From the NCBI GenBank assembly GCA_943704415.1, contig CALSCO010001957.1, positions 1 through 12,289 of the forward strand: a DNA stretch of 12,289 bases, in the 5' to 3' direction. The notes beneath the pieces were generated by a model. That model worked only from the letters and a program-made list of their open reading frames with translations. It was not told where the DNA came from and made no database searches. Source of the DNA: Parvularia atlantis. Lineage: Eukaryota > Opisthokonta > Rotosphaerida. The position numbers and the translations under genes are program-made. Of this stretch, positions 1-8,600 are shown one piece after another. Within the stretch, counting starts at the first letter, position 1. The number at the start of each line of letters is the position of its first letter.

Positions 1-136
1 CCCCCCAACGCCGCGCGTGTGCTCTGTCCCGACCGGCGCCTGTGTCCTCCCGACCTCCTTACGCCCACCCCCGCACCCGCGACCCGATCCCGTATGTTGT
101 GTCGTCTCGCCATCGCGCGCACGACACCCCGCGACG
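1..136. other. Non-coding left edge, downstream of the deaminase gene
   Basis: No supported gene. This is the 3' flank of the minus-strand deaminase gene. It is pyrimidine-rich on the plus strand (repeated CCCC and CACCCC runs). Open frames here start at non-ATG codons and show no recognisable protein. No AATAAA-like poly(A) signal is visible on the minus strand. A neighbouring gene could begin to the left of the window. Confidence 0.5.
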
Positions 137-631
137 TCACTGCGACCCGTCGACGCGCCCGCGGTGCTGCGCAAACCACTCACGCAGCAGCGCCGCGCAC
201 TCGTCCGCCAGGAGCGAGCGCGAGGGCACAGCGACGTGCGGGCGCCGCGGCCGCGCCCGTGGCGCGCCAAAGACGACCGCGGGCACGCGCGCCTCGCGCA
301 CCACCTCGTAGCACATGTCGCACGGCTCGAGCGTGACGAAGAGCGTCGTGCCGGGCAGCTGCCTTTGTGTCACGCGCACGCCGCCTCAGCACCGCCCGCA
401 GCAACCCGGACGGGCACACCAGTTGCGCGCGATCGCGCCGGCGCGCCGCAGCGCGAGCAGCTCGGCGTGGCCGGCCGGGTCGCAGTCGTGCACGCGGCGG
501 TTGTGCGCCCAGCCGAGCAGCTCGCCGGTCGCGTCGCGGCGCAGCACGGCGCCCACGGGCACGTCGCCGGCGCGGCCGGACAGGCGCGCGAGGGCGAGGG
601 CGAGGCCCATGGCAGCCGCATCCTGCAGCAT
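137..631 (-). CDS. TadA-like tRNA adenosine deaminase (cytidine-deaminase fold), 2 exons
   Basis: Exons 420-631 and 362-137; intron 363-419 (57 nt, GT-AG); 145 aa. Splicing joins ARNW to QLPGTTLFVTLEPCDMC, exactly as in TadA proteins. The zinc site is complete: HAE (H55, catalytic E57) and PCDMC (C85, C88). The N-terminal helix and DVPVGAVL (23-30) match the TadA start, and LLADECAALLREWF (121-134) matches its C-terminal helix. Family role: deaminates adenosine 34 of tRNA anticodons to inosine. The loop between the PCxxC site and the last helix is shorter than in bacterial TadA and arginine-rich, so a nucleobase deaminase cannot be excluded. The start at 631 was chosen because it keeps the first helix; the ATG at 610 has a better context (GCCATGG) but would cut into it. 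No organellar targeting peptide is visible. The catalytic Glu argues against an ADAT3-type inactive partner. Confidence 0.85.
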
Positions 632-677
632 CCGGGGGAGGCCACGTGGCGTAAGCAGATTGCAGCGAGTTGCGGGG
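632..677. promoter_or_regulatory. 46-bp intergenic region between divergent start codons
   Basis: This gap separates the minus-strand deaminase ATG (629-631) from the plus-strand SLC35F6-like ATG (678-680). It contains a perfect 10-bp palindrome, GCCACGTGGC (641-650), with a CACGTG G-box/E-box core. Inference: the region is part of a shared bidirectional promoter. Transcription starts may lie inside the opposite gene, because 46 bp leaves almost no room for two 5' leaders. If the deaminase starts at 610 instead, the gap is 67 bp. Confidence 0.5.
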
Positions 678-2560
678 ATGGACTCGACCACAGAGGCGGC
701 GCGCAGGCTGCGCGTGTACGGTGCGTGTGTGTGTGGGGGGGGGGGGGGGGGGGGGCGGCGCCGCCGTGCCACTGTGCCACGGCGCTGCTGGTGCTGCGTG
801 TGCTGCGGTGCTGAACCGCGCAACGTTCCCAGGCTTCCTGCTCGCGGCGGGGATGCTCATCACCGGCACGAGCAACACCATCTTCCTCAAGTTCCAGGTT
901 GCGCGCGCGCGTGGTGCCGGGCGGACGGGCGGCAAGGCTGACGCGCGCGACGGGCGGTGGCACAGAACCGGCAGTCGTACCTGTGCGGCGAGGGCGACCT
1001 GCGGTACGAGTGCGTCAAGTGTCCCACGGTCGACGGCGTGCGCGTCGAGGGCTGCGTGCCGTTCGAGCAGCCTTTCTTCCAGACGTTTATCATGTTCACG
1101 GGCGAGCTCATGTGCCTGTTCGTCTTCTACATCATCCTCCTGACCGAGCGCGCGCGCGCGCGCCGCGACGACGACCCGCTCAAGGAGACGGTCGACACGT
1201 CCAAGCTCAAAGGGTGCGGCCAGTGCGCACATCCGCAGCCGGCTCACGTGCGCACAGGCTCGGCAAGTTCCTCTTTGCCCTGCCGACCATGTGCGACCTC
1301 ACGGCCACGACGCTCATGAACATCGGCCTTATCTACACGACCGCGTCCGTGTACCAGATGCTCCGCGGCTGCGTCGGTGCGGCTCCTCCCTTCCTCTGGG
1401 CGTGCGCCTTGGGCTGACGCGTGCCCCACAGTCGTGTTCACGGGCGTGCTTTCGGTCATGTTCCTGCGACGCAAGCTCTGGGCGTTCCACTGGGTCGCTA
1501 TGTTTTTCGTCGTGGCCGGTGCGCGCTCCTGGGCGCGGCGCGTGCTGCCGCCGTGGGGTTGACGCGCAGACAGGCGTGGCGATCGTCGGCCTCGTTAGCA
1601 TCATTATGACCTCGGGCGGCGACGGCGCCGAGAACGCGGTGGTGCGCCCCGTGCGATGCTGTGGCCGCGCATTCGCTCATCACGCCTGCGCACAGGTCGG
1701 CGACCTCCTCGTCATCCTCGCGCAGGTCTTCACGGCGACGCAGTTTGTGATCGAGGAAAAGTTCCTCGCGGGCTACAACGTGCCGCCGCTGCAGGCCGTC
1801 GGTGCGCCTCCTGCGCGGGCTTTGCCGGGCGTGCCGTGCTGAGCCCGCGCACAAGGCCTCGAGGGCCTCTTTGGTGTGGCCATCCTCGCCGTGGTGATGC
1901 CGACCGTCTACTTTGCCATCGGCGTCAATCAGGCAGTGGGCAACTTCTTCGACATCCGCTTCGCCTTTGAGCAGTTCCTCGCCTTCCCCGCGATCTACGC
2001 GTCGACGCTGGGCTGCATCGGCAGCATCTCGCTGTTCAACTTCTTCGGCCTGACGATCACCAAGGTCATGTCGGCCACGAGCCGCTCGACGATCGACGCG
2101 ATGCGCACGCTGCTCGTCTGGATCTGCTCGCTGGCCTTTGGCTGGGAGACGTGCGTGCTGAGTGTGCTGAGTGTGCTGGCCGGCAAGGCTTTGCTCAAGC
2201 CGCACGCCGCACGCAGCTTCCTGTGGCCGCAGATCATCGGCTTTGTCGTGCTCGTCTTCGGCACGTTCATGTACAACGAGGTCTTCCGCCTGCCGTACGC
2301 CGTCGGCAGGTACCTCTACCCACAGCCGGAGGACCTGGCGCGCGAGGAGGAGCGGGCGCGCGTGGCCGGGCACGGGGGTGACGAGCACCAGGTGCGTCCC
2401 AACTCGCACGCGCGTGCGGCTGCCACGTGCCGATCGCCGCACGCCGCAGGGCCTGCTCGAGCCCGACCACAAGTCGGGCGCCTCGGTGCAGGTGCACCCG
2501 GACGACGTCGGCAAGTACCCGCGCAATGGCAACGATGCGATGCTCAGTGGCGACCTGTGA
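678..2560 (+). CDS. SLC35F6: SLC35F6-like transporter (drug/metabolite transporter superfamily), 10 exons
   Basis: Exons 678-720, 833-897, 966-1213, 1258-1376, 1432-1518, 1574-1641, 1696-1801, 1856-2150, 2217-2391, 2450-2560; 438 aa. After splicing it aligns by eye with SLC35F6 over nearly its full length: FLLAAGMLITGTSNTIFLKF (first membrane helix, 16-35), CDLTATTLMN, YQMLRG, then VGDLLVILAQ, IEEKF, QAVGLEGLFG and the C-terminal ISLFNFFGLTITKVMSATSR and SLAFGWET. About ten hydrophobic segments are visible. Animal SLC35F6 is a lysosomal/mitochondrial membrane protein of poorly defined substrate. Compared with the animal protein (about 370 aa) there is a cysteine-containing loop after helix 1 (C43, C52, C55, C66) and a polar tail of about 75 residues. 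The ATG at 678 is the only one that splices in frame to helix 1 (RLRVYG/FLL). Intron 8 (2151-2216) is 66 nt with no in-frame stop. The protein ends at TGA, 168 bp before the next gene on the same strand. Confidence 0.9.
735..755 (+). repeat. Homopolymer G21 after a short GT run, in intron 1 of the SLC35F6-like gene
   Basis: Twenty-one consecutive G follow an alternating GT stretch (from 721) that begins at the intron donor. The run lies inside the 112-nt first intron (721-832), the longest intron in the window. It is also about 100-125 bp upstream of the divergent deaminase start, where it reads as C21 on that gene's sense strand. The exact length is liable to sequencing error. Confidence 0.9.
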
Positions 2561-2728
2561 GCGGTCATTGTGCGGGGTGTCGTGTGGTGCGGCGGATGCG
2601 GTCGGTCCGGCGGGTCGCGGCGTGTGCGAAAGTCACTTTCACGTTGCTCCTTCGCCCGCCCGCTCAACGACTGACACGGCACCACACCACGCCGGCAGTG
2701 GTGCAGCCGCAGCTTGCCCTTCATCGAG
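2561..2728 (+). promoter_or_regulatory. Intergenic region upstream of the acyl-CoA dehydrogenase gene
   Basis: This 168-bp gap between two plus-strand genes must hold the 3' end of the transporter and the promoter or leader of the dehydrogenase. Visible structure: GAAAGT-C-ACTTTC (2628-2640), inverted arms of 6 bp, in a locally AT-richer patch; and GCACCAC (2679-2685) with GTGGTGC (2698-2704), 7-bp arms around a 12-nt loop. A CTGAC followed by GGCAG (about 2671-2698) resembles the local branch and acceptor pattern, and a GTGCGG lies at 2570, so a 5'-UTR intron is possible. No TATA box is seen. Confidence 0.4.
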
Positions 2729-2972
2729 ATGCTCGCCGTTCGCCGCGCCACCGCGATCGTCCCGCGCCTCGCACGCTCGCAGGCGACCTCTGCCGCCGCC
2801 GCCGCCGTCGCGCCCGCCGCCTCCGCTTCCTCCGCCTCCGCCGGCCGCGGCAAGGGCGCGGGGCTGCCGAGCGCGCGGGCGGCCGCGGCGCAGCTGTCGT
2901 ACGCGCGCGGCCTGTTCTTCGGCGAGGTCAACGCGCACCAGGCCTTCCCCTTCCCCGGTGCGCCGTCTGCCG

Positions 2973-3012
<40 letters not shown>

Positions 3013-5525
3013 ACGACCGGGGGGTGCGCGGCGCCAGACACGCTCGACGACGACACGCGCGACGTGATCCGCACGCTGATCGAGCCCGTCGACAAGTTCT
3101 TCCGCGACAAGGTTGACTCGGCCAAGATCGACAAGACCTCGACCATCCCGCCCGAGGTGCTCAACGGGCTCAAGGTGCGGCGCGTGCGCCTCACGTCGGC
3201 CCGGCTGCTTAACTTGGGGGGGGCAGGAACTCGGCCTCTTTGGCCTGCAGATCCCGATCGAGCTCAACGGCCTCGGCCTGTCCAACACGGCCTACGCGCG
3301 CGTCGTGGTTTGTCGCTGCTTTGAGCGCGACGGCGACGGCGACGGCGGACGGCTGAGCACACGGCGCGCAGGAACGCGTATGCTGGGACGGCAGCATCGC
3401 CGTGACGCTGCTCGCGCACCAGTCGATCGGCCTCAAGGGCATCCTCCTCAACGGCAACGACGCGCAGAAGAAGAAGTGCGCGTCGCCAACGCCGCCGATC
3501 GCCGTCTGCGCACGCATATGCTCACCCGCGGCCGCGCGATCGCGCGCGCCCTCGGTGCACAGGTACCTGCCCAAGCTGGCCACGGGCGAGCACATCGCCG
3601 CCTTCGCGCTCACCGAACCGACGAGCGGCTCGGATGCTGCATCGATACGCACGCGCGCCAAGCTCAGCCCCGACGGCAAGCAGTGCGCGCGCGCACCGGC
3701 TGCCTTGCGCGACCGGCGCATCGCCTCACCCGCGCGCGCGCGCGCGCGTGCGCAGCTTCGTCCTCAACGGCGGCAAGATCTGGATCTCCAACGGCGGCTG
3801 GGCCGAGGTGTTCACCGTCTTTGCCCAGACCGAGGTCGACGGCCAGGACAAGATCACAGCGTTCATCGTCGAGCGCGGGTGCGGGCGTGGAGTGCGCGCT
3901 TCATGCAACCCCTCATGCTGACCCGCAAACGCACGAGCAGCTTTGGCGGCGTCACCAACGGCAAGCCCGAGAGCAAGCTCGGCATCAAGGGCTCCAATAC
4001 CTGCCAGGTCTTCTTCGAGAACACCAAGGTGCCGGTCGAGAACGTGCTGGGCGAGGTCGGCGGCGGCTTCAAGGTCGCCATGAACATCCTCAACAACGGC
4101 CGCTTCGGTCTCGGCGCGGGCTCGGGCGCGATGATCAAGGAGCTGCTGACGATGGTGCGCGCGTGCTGCTGCCCTGCCAGTGCTGCTCGTTGACACGCGC
4201 CCCGCGTGCGTGTGCAGGCGAGCGAGCACGCGACGACGCGCACGCAGTTTGGCCGTCACCTGTCCGAGTTTGGCCTGATCAAGGAGAAGTTTGCGCACAT
4301 GGCGCTGGACGGGTGCGCTTTGCATGCGCACGCACGCGCACGCACGCGCACGCACGCGCTCGCATCGGCCCGCTGAGCGCCCGGTGCGCAGCTACGCCAT
4401 CGAGAGCATGGCCTACATGACGACCAACATGATCGACCGCAAGGACCCGGACTGCTACATCGAGGCGGCCATGTGCAAGGCAGGGCCGCGGGAGGGCTCG
4501 CGCGCTGCCCGTGCCCGTGCTGATGCCAGCGGGCGGCGGCAGGTGTACGGCTCGGAGGCGAGCTGGCGCACGGTCAACGAGTGCATCCAGGTCATGGGTG
4601 GCATGGGCTTCATGACCGACTGGCCGTTTGAGCGCATGATGCGCGACTGCCGCATCCTGTCGATCTTTGAGGTGCGCGACGTGCTCACGCGCGCGCGTGC
4701 GTTTGCGGCTGACGTGCGCGTCGCCCACCTCCCAGGGCACGAACGAGATCCTGCGCATGATGATCGCGCTCCAGGGCATGCGCGCGGTCGGCGACCGGTG
4801 CGCACCTTGAGCGCGGCATGCAAAGCGCGCGACTGAGCTCGACCCGTCATCACAGCCTGCGCCTGCTCGGCAAGAACTCGTCCAGCCTCAACACACTCTG
4901 GGGCGAGGCCACCGAGCGCTTCGGCAAGCAGTTCAACGTGCTCCAGATCGACTCGGTGCCTGCGCAGCTGCAGCCGTGCGTGCTTCGGCTGGGCGCGCAC
5001 ACGGTCGCGTTTGGCTCCACGGTCGAGTCGCTCCTAGCCAAGCACGGCAGGGTGTGCCCCCTCCTACAGGCTGTGTGCACTCGGTGAGCCGTCGTGACAC
5101 GGCCCTCCCGTCGTCGCTTGCAGGAGATCATCGAGCACCAGACGCAGCTGCGGCGCGTGGCCGACATCGCTATCGAGCTGTACGCCATGTCGGCGGTGCT
5201 GTCGCGCGCGTCTCGGTGCGTGCGCGCTTGTTGTGCCGTGCGCTGCCGTTGCTAACGCAGTCGCCACCCAGCGCGATCGCCCAGCAGCACCCGGCGGCAC
5301 AGCATGAGGTCAAGATCGTCACGAGCTTCTTCGACCGCGCCGACACGCGCCTGACGCAGTGGATGAAGGAGATCAAGTGCGTATGCAACCACGCGCGTCC
5401 GTGCGCCCGCTGACGGGGCACGCAGGCGCGGTGAGGACGGCAACGGCGACGCGCAGCTCATGTCCATCGCCGACGACATTTTCAAGGCCAAGAAGTGGCT
5501 GCCGACGCACCCGATCGGCGTCTAA
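2729..5525 (+). CDS. ACADVL: Very-long-chain acyl-CoA dehydrogenase (VLCAD/ACAD9 type), mitochondrial, 15 exons
   Basis: Exons 2729-2957, 3038-3174, 3227-3307, 3372-3475, 3563-3682, 3756-3878, 3941-4154, 4218-4312, 4392-4479, 4543-4671, 4736-4797, 4856-5051, 5124-5215, 5272-5376, 5426-5525; 624 aa, the usual size for VLCAD/ACAD9. It catalyses the FAD-dependent first step of mitochondrial beta-oxidation of long acyl-CoAs. The N-terminus ([18 protein letters not shown], then Ala/Ser-rich) is a good mitochondrial presequence. Conserved blocks: [12 protein letters not shown] (about 160-171), [17 protein letters not shown] (about 196-212), GKIWISNGG (about 230-238), [13 protein letters not shown], and IFEGTNEILR with the catalytic base Glu440, the last codon of exon 10. 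The C-terminal 165 residues ([23 protein letters not shown], ending HPIGV) are the extension typical of VLCAD and ACAD9, which serves membrane association. VLCAD and ACAD9 cannot be separated by eye. Intron 9 is GC-AG. Exon 12 has an alternative in-frame acceptor after 4837. Confidence 0.93.
2974..3012 (+). repeat. (CTG)13 trinucleotide repeat in intron 1 of the acyl-CoA dehydrogenase gene
   Basis: Thirteen perfect CTG units (39 nt) fill half of the 80-nt intron 2958-3037. They read as poly-Leu on the sense strand and poly-Gln on the antisense strand, but neither is translated in the spliced model. Repeats of this kind change length readily, so intron size probably varies between strains. Confidence 0.92.
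3683..3755 (+). other. Intron with palindromic CG-rich donor and (CG)n acceptor region
   Basis: Intron 5 of the dehydrogenase gene. Its first 14 nt, GTGCGCGCGCGCAC, are a perfect palindrome. A long alternating CG run (about 3730-3747) precedes GTGCGCAG at the 3' end. The two ends can pair with each other. Removal joins DGKH to FVLNGGKIW, which matches the family, so the boundaries are well supported. Confidence 0.75.
4327..4359 (+). repeat. 10-bp tandem repeat (CGCACGCGCA) in intron 8 of the dehydrogenase gene
   Basis: The unit CGCACGCGCA occurs at 4331-4340 and 4341-4350, with a third copy at 4351-4359 and a diverged partial copy before it. It lies within the 79-nt intron 4313-4391, just after the GTGCGC donor, and resembles an expansion of the donor-like sequence itself. 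Confidence 0.85.
4480..4542 (+). other. GC-AG intron in the acyl-CoA dehydrogenase gene
   Basis: The 63-nt intron 9 runs from GCAGGG after AAG to GGCGGCAG. The flanking protein (EAAMCK, then VYGSEASW) is highly conserved in the family and requires a phase-0 junction here. No GT in the vicinity gives that frame. The donor therefore appears to be GC, in the context AAG/GCA, which is the usual exon-side compensation for GC donors. Confidence 0.85.
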
Positions 5526-5647
5526 GCCTTTGCTGTTTGCCTGTGCCCCGACGCGCCAAGTGTGCAGGTGCAGGCCATTATCTGAACAACAAAGCCGCGT
5601 TGCGCGCGGCGAGCACTGTGCGGCGAGATGCGAGCGCGCGGCGCGTC
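5526..5647. other. Convergent 3' intergenic gap
   Basis: These 122 bp separate the stop codons of the plus-strand dehydrogenase and the minus-strand ARID4-like gene, so both 3' UTRs must be very short or overlap. There is a small hairpin, GCCGCG (5594-5599) and CGCGGC (5605-5610) around a 5-nt loop. A T-rich patch (5527-5545) follows the dehydrogenase stop. No AATAAA or TGTAA poly(A) signal is seen on either strand. Confidence 0.5.
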
Positions 5648-8600
5648 TCAGAGCGCCTTGGTGGACGACGACGCGGCGCCGTTGGTCGTCACGCTGGCGA
5701 CGGCGGTGGCGGCGGTGGCGGCGGCAGCGGTGGCGTGGCGGTGGCGCAGCGCGTCGCACTTGCGCACGCGCGCCTGGTACCGCTTGTAGGACCGGCGCAG
5801 GAGCTCCATGCGCGCCTCGATCTTCTTTGTGCGCAGCTCTAGGTTCATGTCTGTGCAGCACGGTCAGGCGATGCTCGGGCGCGGGCAGCGGCACGCACGG
5901 TCAAAGTCCGGGAAGACGTCGTAGATGTTGTACGTGAATGCGATCGCCGCGGCCTTGTACTCCATCGTCTCGCACGCGGGCACGCTCACTGGCGCGGTCA
6001 GACGGTCAGCGCTACCTCAACCACGCGGACTCACGCCACCTGGCGCGGCGGGCTTGCTCGGGGCGGCCGGCACGTTGATCTCGATCGTGCTCGTGTCGCT
6101 GCTCGCGGCGGCCCCGCCAGCACCGTCGGCACCACCGCCGTCCTTGCCGTCGTCGTCAGAGTCCAGCTCCGACGGCTTGGCATCGGCCCCGCCTGCTCCA
6201 CCCGCGGCCGGCGAGCCCGACGATGCTATGCCGCCCGTGCCACCCGTGCGGAGCATCTGGCGCGCGCGCTCCTGCAGCCGGCGCTTCTTCTGACGCGACG
6301 TGCGGCTGCGGCGCGCCCTGGATGGCGAGGGTCTCAGTGTCGGCGCTTGCGAGCGTGTCGTGAGCGCTCATGGGGGGCGCACCGCTTGCCGGGCCGGCGC
6401 CGGTCGGGGCGCAAGTCGGCGCGTTCGCTGTCCTCTGCCGCGCGCACGCCCGCAAGCAAACTCAGCTGGGCGCGCCCCGATTGGGTACGCACGCGCACCG
6501 TCGTCATCATCGTCGTCGTCGCCGCTGCCGACCTCGGCGTCGTCAGCGTCGTCGTTGTCGTCGTCACCCTGTGCGGCGCAGCGCACATGAGCCGCTGCAC
6601 GCGCAGCGTCGCTCAGCGTGCCGCACCGCGTCCTCCTTGTCGCCCTGCCACGACGGAGGCGCGTGAGCCAGCGTACGCGCAAACGCAGGCTGCGTGCGCC
6701 ACGCACGTTGCCGTGAGCGCCGTCCTCGCCCGCCCGCGCCACCGACGAGTCTTGCGAGGCCGCGTCGAGCGCCGGGTTTGGGATGTAGTGGAACGGTACG
6801 TCGTGCAGGGGCACCTTGGAGCGCGTGCTGCGCTCTGTCCCGTAGAACAGCGTGGGCGACGACAGACGGAAGCCTTTGAGGTTCATGCTGACGGGCGCGG
6901 ACGTCTGCGACGCGTCGCCGCTCTTCTGCCGCGTGGCACGCGGTGTCAGACAGCGCGCGAGTGGAGGCCCCTCCCGGCAGCCGACGCACGGGACGCTTGA
7001 ATTGCCACGAGACGTCGGTCTCGCCGCTGCCGTCGTCCACCGAGTCGTCGTGCGAGACACTGCGCCGGCGTGCGCTCGCGGGCGTGTTGTCGTCGCTGCC
7101 CGAGACCGATCCGCCGGCCTTGCGCTTCTGTAGCGCCGACCGTAAGCACAGATGACCAAGAAGCGCATGCGCACCAGCGACTTGGCAGTCGCGACCGATG
7201 CCAGCTTCTCCTCCTCGGGCGCGCTCTCCTTCTTCATCTTCCGCGGGAGTTGACGACGACGTCAGTGAGCCCGCACGCAGCGCGTAGCGTGCGCCGCCGT
7301 GCCTTGGTGTCGGAGCTTGGGGCGCGGCTGCGTGCGCGCCTGGATGCGCCGTCGCCGTCCTCGAGCTCGCGCACGTCTGGCAGGGATAGACGCCGCCCGG
7401 CTGCGATCGCAGCGCCGTGCGTCAGGCATCGGCAGCGCACAGTCAGGGCGTCGCACCGCTGCCGCGCACGGCGTTCTTGGCGTGCTTCATCTCGTCCGGA
7501 TGCAGGCTGACGACGTACTCGTGCGGGATCCACTCGTCGTAGCTGCGCGCCGGCGTCAGAAGGGCGGCACCGCGCCACACCGCACACGCGCACACGGCGC
7601 ACCTCGAGTTCCACCCGTTGTAGTGCACAAAGTACTTGCCGCCAAAGTCCCAGCGCGACTCGTCCGCGTGCACCTCGAGGATCTGCGCCGGGCGCCTGTC
7701 AACGCGCGCGCACACCCCCGTCGACAAGTGCGTGGCACCCTCACCTTGGCACCGTACTCGAGCCCGTCCGGCTCGTGGAAGACGATCACCTTGTCGCCGA
7801 CGTCGTACGGCCGGTCGAGCGCGCGCAGCAGCAGGGCCGACCGCGGCGTCTTCAGGTGCTCGACCTCGAACGCGTACAGGTACCTTGTAGCGGCCGCCGT
7901 GTGCGTCAGCAACGCCACGCCACTGGGCCGCCGCTGCGCACCTAAGGTAGCGGTTGCGCACGATGTACGACGTGGCCATCGTCGGCTTGGCGATGTCGAG
8001 CTCACGGCACACGGCCATCCACTGCTCGCGCGCCGTCACCTCCTGCATGCCGCCGCGGCTCGTGACGGCCTGCAGCAGCGCCGCGAGGCTGACAGGGTAC
8101 TTGGCTGTGCGCGTGTGACGTACGCGAGCGAGTGAGCACGGCAGAGCTGGCGACCGCGAGCGCACGCACCGACGCTGGGCAGGCTGTTCACGGGCGTCCC
8201 GCGCGCGCGCATATAGTCGTGGTACTTGTCCAGCACGCTCTCGGCCGCGCGCGGCCCGCCACTCAGCAGCGGGCGCGGCGGCGCGTCGGGCGACGGCGAC
8301 GTGTGGTTGTGCGATGACGGCGCGGCGGGGCCGCCAGCAGGCGACGACGTCGCACTAGACCAGGCTGTGCCGGTGATGCTGCGCTTCGTCTTGTCCTGTG
8401 CGTCGCGTGCGTGAGCGACAAGGTGCGGGTCCCGCGCCGGTGAAGTGCCTTCTCGCTGCTGCGCGGCTCGCGCGGCTCGTCTCCCGCGCCGACGGCCGAG
8501 GGCCTGTACGGGCGTGCGGTGCGCTGCGGCACAGCAAGCGCGCACGTCAGACAGCGTCACCAGCCACGCGGCGCCAGCAGTGCCTTGTTGGCTGCGCGCT

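Noticed and set aside
180-1247. 355-codon minus-strand frame over the promoter and first transporter exons
   Set aside because: It crosses the divergent promoter and the G21 tract, is rich in Arg/Ala/Pro as expected of chance GC-rich frames, and has no family match.
1498-3288. 596-codon open frame on the minus strand containing a poly-Gln run
   Set aside because: It is antisense to two well supported genes. The Gln run is only the reverse of the intronic CTG repeat, and no conserved motif appears.
1876-3324. 482-codon plus-strand frame that seems to fuse the transporter to the dehydrogenase
   Set aside because: The true transporter ends at 2560 after an intron. The frame then runs through intergenic DNA and an intron, and only fragments of it match either protein.
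4327-4359. Direct repeats as a CRISPR-like array
   Set aside because: The copies are contiguous 10-bp units without spacers, inside a spliceosomal intron of a eukaryotic gene.
678-5525. Frequent frame changes in the transporter and dehydrogenase, suggesting pseudogenes or sequencing errors
   Set aside because: Every frame change lies at a GTGCG...AG interval of about 44-112 nt (one GC-AG) whose removal restores conserved family sequence.
6334-7237. A separate gene encoding an acidic protein on the minus strand
   Set aside because: The frames join the ARID4-like exons in phase through normal introns, and no independent start or promoter is needed.
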